A stretch of DNA of 64,000 nt from Erwinia amylovora (GTDB taxonomy: Bacteria; Pseudomonadota; Gammaproteobacteria; Enterobacterales; Enterobacteriaceae): contig NZ_CP066796.1 of assembly GCF_017161565.1 (NCBI RefSeq), forward strand, positions 3,286,001 to 3,350,000, in the 5' to 3' direction. This document shows positions 8,363 through 17,401 of this stretch, piece after piece. Under the pieces are notes generated by a model. That model was given only the letters and a program-made list of their open reading frames with translations, did no database searches and had not been told where the DNA came from. The number at the start of each line of letters is the position of its first letter. Within the stretch, counting starts at the first letter, position 1. The translations under genes and the position numbers were made by a program.

Positions 8363-9296
8363 TCTTCTTCCTGTTCACTGTATGGTTTAATGATGAAGCA
8401 AATAAAACATGCAATCTGGCACTTTGTAATTACTAACAGTTATGAACTGGTGAAATTACACGAGATGTCTCATTCTATTTTTACAACATGCTCCTCCGAT
8501 CACGCTTAGAGCGTCATTAATCTAGCGAGAAACATACACACGACCAACGGAACAATTTGGACAACGAATCTGCATCAGAAACTACTGTTGTATTTATCGC
8601 GCGAGGAGACAGAATTATATCGCCATATTTAAATCCTCCCCATGACAACTTTCAATGTCTGACACATATACATAATATCCCATCAGAGCGGTATTCAAGG
8701 ATGAAGAATAACTTCATTCAGGATTTTGCAATGAATCTCGTGGCCTTTTTGAGATTTCACGTTTTCTGAAAAATATGATAATTGCTTACCAGGCTTTCAA
8801 GTTACCCTCTTTAGCCTACGTGAAATCACCAAAATGCTGTACCCATTCCATGTTGTCGGAGGTTTCGACAATGAAATTGCCACTTTTTGTGATTTCACGG
8901 ACGGCTAGTTCTTCAAATTCAGCTGTAAATCGTGGTGTCCTCATATGCACCTCCCGTGCTCACAGGAAAGGATCGTTCACCGGTATAGAATGAGCGCACT
9001 TCCCAACTTGTGTCACATGGCAGCCAACTGTGAGTCATCGAACCGCCGTGGATGGTATACATTCTACTAATAATAATTAGCTTATCTTATATGTAAAACT
9101 TATCTTGCTTGATAGCTACCGCAACAATTGCGTTAACAAACGAGTTGCAAATCTCTGTTTTACCCCTAAAAATTGCGCTCATGTATTGATTAATAATTAT
9201 TTGAGTTTCAATTTCAGTGATCTAAATCACAAAAAACAAATAAGCTCCACACTTTCTAAACAACTTTTCTTTCGCAATCCTTATGTTTTAATAACG
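8363..9296 (+). other. Decayed intergenic segment bordering the cluster
   Basis: There is no intact gene here. The only recognisable item is the transposase relic at 8816-8944. The rest is AT-rich with short chance frames. It forms the boundary between the AT-rich cluster and GC-rich conjugation and T6SS DNA. Confidence 0.5.
8816..8944 (-). pseudogene. IS3-type transposase OrfA relic
   Basis: Reading the minus strand from 8944, a good ribosome binding site (GGGAGGT) precedes an ATG and 42 codons beginning MRTPRFTAEFEELAVREIT. This follows the N terminus of IS3-family OrfA proteins (R.FT.EFK.EAV..). After about 30 residues the similarity is lost and a stop follows, so only the start of the helix-turn-helix subunit survives. 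No OrfB or terminal repeats were seen. It marks past insertion at the edge of the acquired cluster. Confidence 0.55.
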
Positions 9297-10588
9297 TCAC
9301 TTTACCTTTTTATGTGCTTTGCCCTCATTACAGGTAAGCACTACGATCCAGATCAGGGACAATAACAAGAAATGCTCGTGGCTCCCCAACGGATGGAAAA
9401 GCCATACCAGCCAGCACAGCCTGTAACGCTCTGGCCCGAGACACCGTGCATTGCCAGTGCAATACATTGTGGATTTCCCCGCGCCGGTTGGGCCAAAATG
9501 CAGCACCTGTGCATTTTGGCTGCGGTCGGGCATGATGAGCGGACCAAACGTCAGCGTAATCACCACCGCGGTTGATGAAGCTCATGCCGGAGTGACCGGT
9601 CCCGGTCTCGCGGCCGGTCAACGGCAATAACCCCGCCAGATGCTCCACCCATGCCGGGCGGGTATACCCGTTCTTCTTGTTCTTCTCCGGGTTAAACACA
9701 TCGGTAAGGGTCACCGGCAAGTGTTGTTCGGCGCCACGTCAAATCAGGCGTACCGGCGGCAGTCCTGTCCCGGTCAACGCGTTGGTGAGATTGAGGCGTT
9801 TGTGATTGAGCGTGTTCAGATAGCCGGCACGCGGCAGGGAGGTATAACGGCAAGGTACAGCTTATGGCGATCCCCTGGTTATTCAGTAACCAGCCGGGCT
9901 TGGTGTTTTCGCCGATGGCCTTTTTGCACGCCTTGTCAGATTCGTTTTCCGGCGTGTCCTGTGGCGGTAGCACCATGGTCGTGCACACCATCGTTCCTAC
10001 CGATGACAGGTCGATCAGTGCATTGATTTTATTTTTGCCGCATTGCATTTCATGGTAATTGTGCCCGCGCCCGGTGGATGACGCAGCTTCTTGACAGGAA
10101 TGGCGCAATGCGCCTGGTTATCGTACCACCACACGCCGTGTTCAGGATCTGACACAGGCGCAGTGAAAGGAAGGATATCGGCAAAATCGTTCTGCACCGG
10201 CATCGCGACTTACGGCGTGCTGTGGCGGTCAAAATAGGCGGTGTCACGGTACATGGCCCCTTTATCCACGCAGATTAAAATGACGCTGCAGCCAGTCAGG
10301 GACCTGCGCCCCGTACTGGCGCACACAGATCACGCCGCCGCCCGACAGTGCCCCGATCACGCGCTCACAGGTCTTGTCAGGCATGGCGATCGGCGGCATC
10401 GGGCATGATTGATCTTGCCAATCCCGCGGTCCACCACCATGCGGATAAGGCGCTGCTGCCCGCGCCACGGCTGGTCGGCGCATCCTTGCACGGCCATCCG
10501 GACGAGCTACCCCGCGAATAATTACTTTAAAATCATTCTGTTGCCAATATTGTTGTTTCTTTTTGCTGTCCAAGCCTGAACAAAGCAT
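9297..10588 (-). pseudogene. Conjugative-transfer ATPase (VirB4/TraC-like, ICE type), multiply frameshifted
   Basis: Several minus-strand frames spell successive pieces of one protein. In order they are VPDWLQRHFN near 10290, MPVQNDFADILPF near 10200, GTMVCTTMVLPPQDT near 9970, then TRPAWVEHLAGLLPLTGRE near 9660-9610 followed by GTGHSGMSFINRGG. Last comes a Walker A loop, FGPTGAGKST, near 9480. The order matches the conjugative ATPases of integrative conjugative elements (PFL_4706-type), with the long region before the P-loop. Every block is in a different frame or stopped, and the C-terminal half after the P-loop is missing. It is a dead ICE remnant next to vasL and may relate to how the flanking islands arrived. 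Confidence 0.6.
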
Positions 10589-11933
10589 AGCGCTTCTGGA
10601 GTTGCTGCAGGACTGTTTCCACCTGCCGCCGCTGAATATCAGAAGGGTTGACAGCGTACCGTCGCAGCTGTTCCTCTGCGGGTATGGAGCGGTTAAACGC
10701 CTGAGTGGCTGAATACACCACCGACTTCAGTTCGCTGACCGTCATGTATTTGCCTTTTTGCCCGTCCAGCCCATTCAGCTTATGACTCAGTTGCTGCAGT
10801 TGCGACATCCCTTCGTGCCAGCCATTCAGGTTTTCTGTCGGCAGCGCTGCGGCGTTAAGCTGCTGTTGCCACTCCCTCGCCAGTCCTTTTGCCTGCTCTG
10901 GCCACATCATTAAAGCCTGTTGTACCAGTTGGTGGCCATATTGGGAGGTCCAGCCCGGAGGCAATTGCTCAAGGCGGGCGAGCTGCTGCCGGGTATTTTT
11001 GATTATCGTTTCCGGCAGAGGAGCTTGCTGACGCAGTCCCTCCAGTTGCTCGGAAGAGAGCACCGAAGGTAAAGGGGCCAGTGATGCAGCAAGCTGCGTC
11101 TGTAGCGGATCCGGTCGGTGAAAAGCGTTCCAGCCCCATACCGTTGTGGCGCTTATCACCAACATGGTCACCATTCCTGTAGCAAAAGGTTTCCAGGGTT
11201 TAGTTGATGAAGGCATTTCCGTCACAACCCCGACATTTGGCTGATATGCTGGCTGCGCCACACAGACCCATTTCACCGTGTTTGGCGATTCGCTTTTGGC
11301 TGACCCGGGTATGCCGGACAGACCACCAACGGATATTGCCGCTTTTGGCGTTGCATCGATTGACAGCTTGAAACCCGGCTGATTGTCTGCAGTATGACCT
11401 GAAGCAACATCACTGTTTTCCAGCCGAACGGCACTGTTATGCATTAAGGTACGCAGGGGGTCAAACTGGCATAGATGCTTTAGTTCCAAACGCTGTAACG
11501 CTGAGCCCATACTACTGAGTAGCTGCTCCGCCCGATAAAGCTGGCTGAGGTCGCTGTAGTTTAAAGGTAGCCTGCGCATCAGTTGCTGAATGCGCTGGCT
11601 AAGACTGCTGAGAATCTCCATCCGTGCATGCACCGGCTGCGGCCACAATCCTGACCACTGGTGAGAAATCAGTGCATCAAGGATTGCCAGCCCTTCATTT
11701 AAGCCGAACAGCCCGGCAAGCTGAGTGCGGCAAAGCGTGTACCAGGCTGCAGTCTGAAGCTCCACGCCGTTGTGCCCGAACAACGCGAGACAGAGTTTTT
11801 CCGCATAGTGCCAGTTAACATCGGGCCGAGCCGGGTGAGCCAGTTTAGACAATTCATCGCGCAGAGCGGCATAATCCGGCAGCGTGCGCGGGTCGGCGCC
11901 AGTTTTCAGATAACGTTCAGAAAAGTGCGTCAT
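10533..11933 (-). CDS. vasL: VasL-type T6SS protein (ImpA N-terminal domain)
   Basis: 466 residues. The N-terminal ~150 residues resemble the ImpA/TssA N-terminal domain (GLNEGLAILDALISHQWSGLWPQP). A transmembrane segment follows at about 240-260 (ATGMVTMLVISATTVWGW), then a C-terminal helical domain typical of VasL. These proteins are accessory TssA-like factors thought to act on sheath or membrane-complex assembly. It is the last gene of the T6SS run, downstream of tssE. Its final dozen codons abut the conjugation remnant, so the extreme C terminus may be altered. Confidence 0.75.
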   Translation of the reverse strand: MTHFSERYLKTGADPRTLPDYAALRDELSKLAHPARPDVNWHYAEKLCLALFGHNGVELQTAAWYTLCRTQLAGLFGLNEGLAILDALISHQWSGLWPQPVHARMEILSSLSQRIQQLMRRLPLNYSDLSQLYRAEQLLSSMGSALQRLELKHLCQFDPLRTLMHNSAVRLENSDVASGHTADNQPGFKLSIDATPKAAISVGGLSGIPGSAKSESPNTVKWVCVAQPAYQPNVGVVTEMPSSTKPWKPFATGMVTMLVISATTVWGWNAFHRPDPLQTQLAASLAPLPSVLSSEQLEGLRQQAPLPETIIKNTRQQLARLEQLPPGWTSQYGHQLVQQALMMWPEQAKGLAREWQQQLNAAALPTENLNGWHEGMSQLQQLSHKLNGLDGQKGKYMTVSELKSVVYSATQAFNRSIPAEEQLRRYAVNPSDIQRRQVETVLQQLQKRYALFRLGQQKETTILATE

Positions 11934-11977
11934 AGGAGTAGCCTTAAAGAAAAGAAAATAAATGAATTATCTGCAAA

Positions 11978-12430
11978 TCAGTACACTGATGTCCGCAAGG
12001 AAAGATATTGCTGTTGCTTTAAATGCCTGATGAGTACCCGCCCTTCCGGCATAAATTCCGTACCGTAGCGCACCAGACCCATGCCCTTGAGTTCGGCATC
12101 GATGGCGTAGCGCAGTTCGCCGGGAATTGTCTGCTCAAGCATCGAAACCTTAATGCTCTTCAAACGGGGTTCATATTTGAGCAGTACGGCGGAAAGTATT
12201 CTCATTAATTGCTGGGCAGTGCCCGGCATTCCTTGCAAAATTTGGGTCATATCCGGCAAACCGTAATCTGGCAGATGGGATAGGGTACCGGCACGAGAGT
12301 TCATTATCCGTTGAATCTGATCCAGTACGGATAAAATAACCTGATCTTCTTCGCTAATGAGTTCAAGTGGTAAATCACCGATAAAGTTTCCGGTAAGAAT
12401 TTCATAGAGAGAGGGAGATTTACTTTCCAT
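11978..12430 (-). CDS. tssE: T6SS baseplate protein TssE (gp25-like)
   Basis: 150 residues, normal for the GPW/gp25 family. It has the typical segments SVLDQIQRIMNSRAGTL, LPDYGLPDM and a C-terminal YEPRLKSI region. TssE is a wedge component of the T6SS baseplate with TssF, TssG and TssK. Here it is separated from tssJ and the other baseplate genes by about 9 kb of vgrG-associated cargo and duplicated fragments. Vasl follows 44 bases downstream. Confidence 0.9.
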   Translation of the reverse strand: MESKSPSLYEILTGNFIGDLPLELISEEDQVILSVLDQIQRIMNSRAGTLSHLPDYGLPDMTQILQGMPGTAQQLMRILSAVLLKYEPRLKSIKVSMLEQTIPGELRYAIDAELKGMGLVRYGTEFMPEGRVLIRHLKQQQYLSLRTSVY

Positions 12431-13161
12431 ATTGATATTGATCTAATCAAGTTTAATTTCTGAAATAGAATACCAGCATCAGAGCGAGAAAGCAGACGAA
12501 GCGTCGAAATATTCATTCCTTTTTTTGTAGTGGCACGCTGAATTTGGCCACCTGAACAAAGGTGATGTTATTACCTCACAATCAAAACAGGTGACATTAT
12601 AAGCGAACGTATCAAACCCAAATTTAGCCCCGATTTCCACCCCAAAGCCGCCCGGTTGGTGCTTGTGCACCACTAAACCGATGCCGCCGCTGCCACGGAA
12701 ATGAATATATTTAAATCCACAATGGATTAGTGTGCCCGGCAGTTGAAAGAAGAGCGAAGGGGAAAATCACCCACAGCGATGCTAATGAAGCCTGAGCAGA
12801 TTAAATACGAGAACTGAAGAAAAAACTTCAAAGTATGAAACGCAGCAAGCTATATTAAAAAATGCCACGAGGTTCTTGATGTCAGCCCCCCCTGAAAAAT
12901 TTCTCATTAGTTGACAATATGCTGTCTGTTGTGAAGACAATGCGGCAATTTCTTTATCAGGCAGGTGACGCGTTCATGCAGAATTGCCTATCCTTCGCCA
13001 TGAAGAAATGGATGCAGGGCGGGATGCTGTTTCACAAATCGCCAGCGCATCGTTTTCCTCGCCCTTCTGGCTGCTGACAACTGTATTCACGTATTTCCTG
13101 GGGAGAGAAATAAAATTTCCCGAGGGGATAACCGATAATAATTTCATACAAAAATGATAGT
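12431..13161 (+). other. Scrambled interval between tssE and the vgrG fragment
   Basis: There is no intact gene. On the minus strand a fragment at about 12545-12720 reads YIHFRGSGGIGLVV then HKHQPGGFGVEIGAKFGFDT; it looks like a genuine but unrecognised protein C terminus. It runs into a segment at about 12526-12575 that resembles an insertion-sequence end (TGGCACGCTGAATTTGGCC then ACCTGAAC). The rest shows nothing I can support. Confidence 0.35.
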
Positions 13162-13208
13162 TTAGTATTTATCAATTTTAAATAACCGTACAAATAAAAA
13201 ATGAACAA

Positions 13209-13977
13209 TCAGCGTGATGCGCTTCTTGCCGGCAAACAGGATGTCCTCTTCTGACGCAATGGTCAGCTTCTGCTCCGCAAACAGCCGCATATTGCCGTTC
13301 TGCGCCTGCATATCCACCGGACCTTCACCCGCTTTCAGACTCAGGGGCCCTGTCCGGGCATACAGCCCCAGCCTTTCTCCGGCAAGCGCCGCCATGTTGC
13401 CCGTCACGCCCGCGCTGATGTCGCCCCCGGCATTCATCGCCACGTTCTCCGTGGCAGCCAGCTGCATATCTTCGCCGCTGGTCAGTGCCATCCCCTGCGG
13501 GGCGGTAAAATGGATGATTTTATGCAGCGGCTTCAGCCGTTGCGCTAACATCCGCATCTGGCTGTCGATATCCGCCTTCAGCGCCTGTGCCTGCTCTGCC
13601 GCCATTTCAAGCTGTCTGAGTTGCTGCTGAAGCCGGCCGGTTTCCTTCAGCGCGGCGGCCCTGTCCGGCACTTCGCCCAGGGCTTTCGGCTGGTTATCCG
13701 CACTGAGCAACAGCCCTTTTCCGGCACGTATCGTGCCCCGTTCATCGGTACGCAGTTCCGTACCGGCACCGCGCGGCATGCCCTGTGCATCCACCAGATG
13801 GCCGCTATTGAGCCCGGTTTTGCCGTATTCCGTGGCGAGTGCGATAGGCTCCTCGCCGCGTTTGTCCTCCATCCGCAGCTGGTTGTTAGCCGCAGTGCAC
13901 AGAATGTTGCGGGTGGGGTTATCGCGTTTTACGGGGTCCGGGCGCTCTGAGTCGTGCAGCGCATGGGCGATATACGG
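13209..13977 (-). pseudogene. vgrG 3' fragment (duplicate of the DUF2345 region)
   Basis: This 769-base block is nearly identical to 19480-20249 inside the complete vgrG. It encodes the stretch from PYIAHALHDSE to AGKKRITL, i.e. the C-terminal DUF2345 beta-helix with a coiled region. Similarity stops abruptly on both sides, at the same codons where unrelated sequence takes over. The current frame continues from an unrelated upstream 25-residue start (14052) and ends in a foreign tail at 13162. A few amino acid differences (for example EEP/EEH, GEDM/GEDT) show recent divergence. Without the gp27/gp5 head it cannot form a spike. Confidence 0.85.
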
Positions 13978-14082
13978 TCCTGACTCACCTTTTACAGTGA
14001 TTCCTGCTTTTCCTCTGATCCCTGTAATTGTTTTGCACTGTTGAGATAACAAACTGCATACAGTTTTTTGATCTGCAATCGA

Positions 14083-14259
14083 CTAAATACCCACCATCCG
14101 CGCTTTATCCAGCACCTTAACCACCATATTGCACTGAGAACAGGCTGGGAAATGCTGGCCTGAAGGCATCTTTTGCCACTGAGTTAATACACTACTAATT
14201 TCTAGTTTGTCTGCTATCTGTCTGACGCAACCACAGATAAGAGGGCAAGAATTCTTCAT
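14083..14259 (-). CDS. Small ORF, 58 residues, cysteine-containing
   Basis: An ATG at 14259 follows an AAGGA ribosome binding site and opens 58 codons ending at TAG 14083. The peptide has CPLICGC near the start and FPACSQCN near residues 37-44, a pattern that could bind zinc. It lies in T6SS cargo between the vgrG 3' fragment and the DUF6201-like gene. I recognise no family. It may be a real small protein or a fragment. Confidence 0.35.
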   Translation of the reverse strand: MKNSCPLICGCVRQIADKLEISSVLTQWQKMPSGQHFPACSQCNMVVKVLDKARMVGI

Positions 14260-14313
14260 GATCCTTACGCTATTTCATAACATGACAGAACCGTTCTCTG
14301 AGACATCCAATAA

Positions 14314-14703
14314 CTAATTACACTCAGGAAGACGCCATCCATCCCATCCATCACTTGTAGGATATACCGCATATTTTCCATGCCATTCTGGTGATACCAG
14401 ATTTGAAAACTGGGCTTTCCAAAAATACCAGGCAGAGCTTTTTAACTTCTTCCCATTGGTATCGTACACAATAAAAAATGATTGGTTAGAGAACATTCTC
14501 AATACTCTTCCAATACCACCATATGGACGATAATCAGGAATATAAATAACCAGCTCGCATTTCCTTCCATTACTCCACATAGAATCATATTTTATCGCAT
14601 TTTGATAAGCCATTATTTTGACAAACATAAGAAAAACGCAAAAAAAAAGGGACATTAACAATGCGAAAGCGCATGTTTTTTTTATAAGGTTAACCATTGG
14701 CAT
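14314..14703 (-). CDS. DUF6201-like membrane-anchored protein (T6SS cargo)
   Basis: 129 residues. An N-terminal hydrophobic segment (residues ~10-32) should anchor it in the inner membrane with the rest in the periplasm. The sequence FIVYDTNGKKLKSSAWYFW and the C-terminal YPTSDGWDGWRLPEC match my memory of DUF6201 proteins found in enterobacterial vgrG neighbourhoods. Its start overlaps the restored end of the DUF6402-type gene by 14 bases, so the two form a pair. An immunity or effector-partner role fits the location but is inference. Confidence 0.6.
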   Translation of the reverse strand: MPMVNLIKKTCAFALLMSLFFCVFLMFVKIMAYQNAIKYDSMWSNGRKCELVIYIPDYRPYGGIGRVLRMFSNQSFFIVYDTNGKKLKSSAWYFWKAQFSNLVSPEWHGKYAVYPTSDGWDGWRLPECN

Positions 14704-15464
14704 TTTCTTTCCTCCAGGAGAAATACTCTTCCATATCTACCTTATTCAAATGAATGACAATATTGGTGGGGATTTTCTTTACTGTCGAGTATACAAAAAA
14801 ATCCCCGCTTTTATTGGTGTTTTTAAATTTTTCCCTGTAACTTAAAAATGACGAATTGGTAACCCTAAAGTATCTTTCATTTTCTTTGTCGATGTATCTT
14901 TTTTTTCATTAACTCACTTATTACCCCGGGTTTAATCACCCCATTACTCCCCCAATATCCCAGCAACTGATCATCACCATCATTAATGAAATCATAAGTA
15001 TCTCTGACGTATAAACCAAGTTCCTTAATCTCTAGCCTCACGAACCCGCTGCTATCTCTGGTGACATCAAGATCGGTAAACGCGACTTTGATTATGAAAG
15101 AATCAAGTGCCCCATACACGTCATCCAGATCATCTGTTGCTTTTTCCCACAACGTACTACCAATCTTTATATAATTAAACTGACTTTTCTTTTCCAACTC
15201 GATAGCTGTCAGGTCACTAAAATTTAGGTAGCAACTCTTAAATTCACCATTTTCCATAATCTCTAACTTATCTACGAACTTCATCAGCACCTGTCCGGGG
15301 GCAAGATTTGCCTGTTCCGTGGTAAATTCAATATCCCATGTGAACGGTTCGCTTAGCGCCTCGCGCCCATAAAAGCGCAGCACATCAGGGTGTACCGGGC
15401 TGTCATGAATCTCCAGTACGTAGCGGCTCTGCCCGTCAAAAAGCGCCAGCCAGTTATTCATCAC
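14690..15464 (-). CDS. VgrG N terminus fused to DUF6402-type domain (frame interrupted)
   Basis: The first 62 codons are nearly identical to the start of the complete vgrG, as far as PGQVLMK. The sequence then switches to a different protein: a domain with YGALDSFIIKV, ELGLYVRDTYDF and LLGYWG, which resembles DUF6402 proteins of T6SS loci. As written, the frame stops at 14877, after an A8 run on the minus strand (plus-strand T8 at 14899-14906). With one A fewer it continues about 60 codons through YFRVTNSSFLSYREKF and GDFFVYSTVKKIP, the expected DUF6402 ending, to TAA at 14690. So the fused gene either has a frameshift, is rescued by slippage, or carries a sequencing error. The domain order suggests recombination inside vgrG. 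Confidence 0.7.
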
Positions 15465-15465
15465 T

Positions 15466-15957
15466 TCACTCCTTTAGCGGCACAAGGCTGAGTCAGCCAT
15501 CGCCCAGTTCAGCGGTGCGCGGTTTATCCGGGTCAGGATCGTCACGGGTCAGTACCAGCCGCCAGCGGTTGTCTTGCAGATCGGGACGGTTAAATAACCC
15601 GATCACGGCAACAAACTGCGCGTTCTCATCCATCGGCATGTTCAGCGTCATGCTGCCTTTGGGCATCACCAGCAGCTCTTTTGACACCACAAGGTCATCT
15701 TTCAGCGCCGCGTCGGCGTTGCGCAGCATTGTCCGGTAATCGGCTGCATCAACCGCCTTGCGGTCCTTCAGCTGGTAGATCCTCACCATGGTTGCCAGCG
15801 GGATCTGAGCACCATCGGCGTTCATCGCGGTACGCGGGGTAAAATCCAGATGCAGCGTTCTGATTTTTTTATAGAAGATGGACTTCGTCATGTTTACCGT
15901 GCCGTCGGTGACGGCACGGGTCAGGCCGCAGCCTGCAAGCAGGCCATGAGCGTTAGC
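15466..15957 (-). pseudogene. Duplicate tssJ, inactivated
   Basis: This is nearly identical to the complete tssJ (21594-22118). It has two defects. A TGG-to-TGA change stops the frame after ELGDG, eight residues early. A 7-base deletion between GCAGG repeats in the lipobox region shifts the signal sequence out of frame. Similarity ends abruptly at 15957. Together with the vgrG start that follows, it shows that a continuous tssJ-vgrG segment of about 680 bases was copied (15278-15957 versus 21406-22092). Confidence 0.85.
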
Positions 15958-15994
15958 CTTCGCAACGATTTATGTTATGTCGTTATTATTTGTT

Positions 15995-16738
15995 CTACAT
16001 ATTATTAATCTGAAAAGATGCGTAATGTGAAACAATTGCACAATGGTTGCTGACATCTTTATTATTAAAGTATTTTATCAACAACCCCTTAATGAAACGA
16101 TCGCGAAAGGAACCCTGGCCGAATGAGCAGCCGAATAAAAACATAACCAAAATCAAATATGATTTATTATTTTGGTTTTTTAGTCCGTGACGTCTACAGT
16201 ATTCATCTGAGAGAGTAATCAATTCATCTATTGAGTCAGAAGTCGCGAAGTCATATCGTTGTGGATATATACCCCTTAATAACTCATGCAATTCATTATT
16301 ACTTACATTTATACCGACAGGCAGAGTCTTAATATTTAAACGCTGAAACACCCTAATACTTTCCTTAAAGTAAAGACCACTTAAACCATAAACAGTCTTA
16401 AGGTATTTACCCAGTAAAGTATAGAGTGTAACGCTCTTTTCTATCTGCGATACATTCTTATCTTCTTCAACCTTTAGCTTTTTAAAAAGAGGATCTTGCT
16501 CAAAATGGGATCCAAATATAATCATCATGTCCAGATACAGACGAACAGGTCCTCTTTGAGTATAGCCAGATTCTTTCGCCAGCACGATCCCCTGTTCCAC
16601 AAACGAACGAAAACACTCCTTTTTTAACAGCGGAATCAATAATGGAAACATAATTTCATAATGCTGCATAATCTCATTAAGATAATTTGCAAAAGATAGT
16701 TTTTTTAGTACATCAACTTGACTGTTACTGAATTCCAT
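15995..16738 (-). CDS. Unknown 247-residue T6SS cargo protein
   Basis: No family recognised with confidence. It is soluble and helical, with the segment YLDMMIIFGSHFEQDPLF near residues 67-84 and a leucine-rich C-terminal half. Similar patterns occur in proteins encoded beside vgrG genes. It starts 44 bases after the putative immunity gene and ends just before the tssJ pseudogene, so it belongs to the effector module. It could be a second partner, an adaptor, or an immunity protein. Confidence 0.5.
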   Translation of the reverse strand: MEFSNSQVDVLKKLSFANYLNEIMQHYEIMFPLLIPLLKKECFRSFVEQGIVLAKESGYTQRGPVRLYLDMMIIFGSHFEQDPLFKKLKVEEDKNVSQIEKSVTLYTLLGKYLKTVYGLSGLYFKESIRVFQRLNIKTLPVGINVSNNELHELLRGIYPQRYDFATSDSIDELITLSDEYCRRHGLKNQNNKSYLILVMFLFGCSFGQGSFRDRFIKGLLIKYFNNKDVSNHCAIVSHYASFQINNM

Positions 16739-16782
16739 TTAAACGCCCATCCACCGAAAAAATATTATTTTTAACAGTAACG

Positions 16783-17401
16783 TTATTTTACAGGCTTACC
16801 TTCAAGGTAGTCCCTGTAAGAATATCCAGCCGGAGACGTTGAATGCCAGTAACCAGCCTTGTGAACAAGGCTGGCATAAGGAAATGAAAATCCATCTCCA
16901 TACGGCTCCCTTAACATTTCAACTTCATAAACCCGCCCATCATAAGTAAAGAAAAAAAGAAAGTAGTCATTAACAGGTGTTAATGTCTGTGAATTAAATT
17001 GCGTCCTCAAATATTCACAAGAAAGGTTGTCTTTCATATGACGAAAGAAACTCTGATTATCCATCCCATCGAGATTCAATAACCCTAATTCAAGATCAAT
17101 CGACTTTTTAATAGCTTCCTGCAATGTAAGAGTAATACGGAAATCATTTAAGTTATCTATAGGCTTATATTCAGCATTTAACACATATGAATCACTAATT
17201 TTTATATAGCGTGGGTCTTTCAGCCATCTACTGGAATCGAACCACTTCTTCTTACCAGGCCACTCTGGATCACTCTCCCTATCTGGAGTAACACGGACAT
17301 ACATCTGATATTTCTGTTGATACATATAGCCCCCCCCATAAATCAAAACCCCCAGAATTGATATAAATGTTAAAACAAACCTTTTTTTTTGACTTTATCA
17401 T
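16783..17401 (-). CDS. Putative membrane-anchored immunity protein (frame interrupted)
   Basis: The natural start is the ATG at 17401, overlapping the effector stop by one base (TAATG). Its frame reads MIKS into an A9 run (plus-strand T9 at 17382-17390) and then closes quickly. If the run had eight As, the frame would join the long ORF below and give a typical membrane anchor (KKRFVLTFISILGVLIY) followed by about 185 residues. As written, only a form starting downstream (TTG 17346 or ATG 17325, just after a G8 run) would be made, without the anchor. The body has WPGKKKWFDSSRWL and a C-terminal YWHSTSPAGYSYRDYL. I recognise no family. Tight coupling to the effector suggests immunity. Confidence 0.55.

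Noticed and set aside
8557..8993. Two plus-strand frames near 8.6-9.0 kb
   Set aside because: The second is the antisense of the transposase relic; the first has no coding features.
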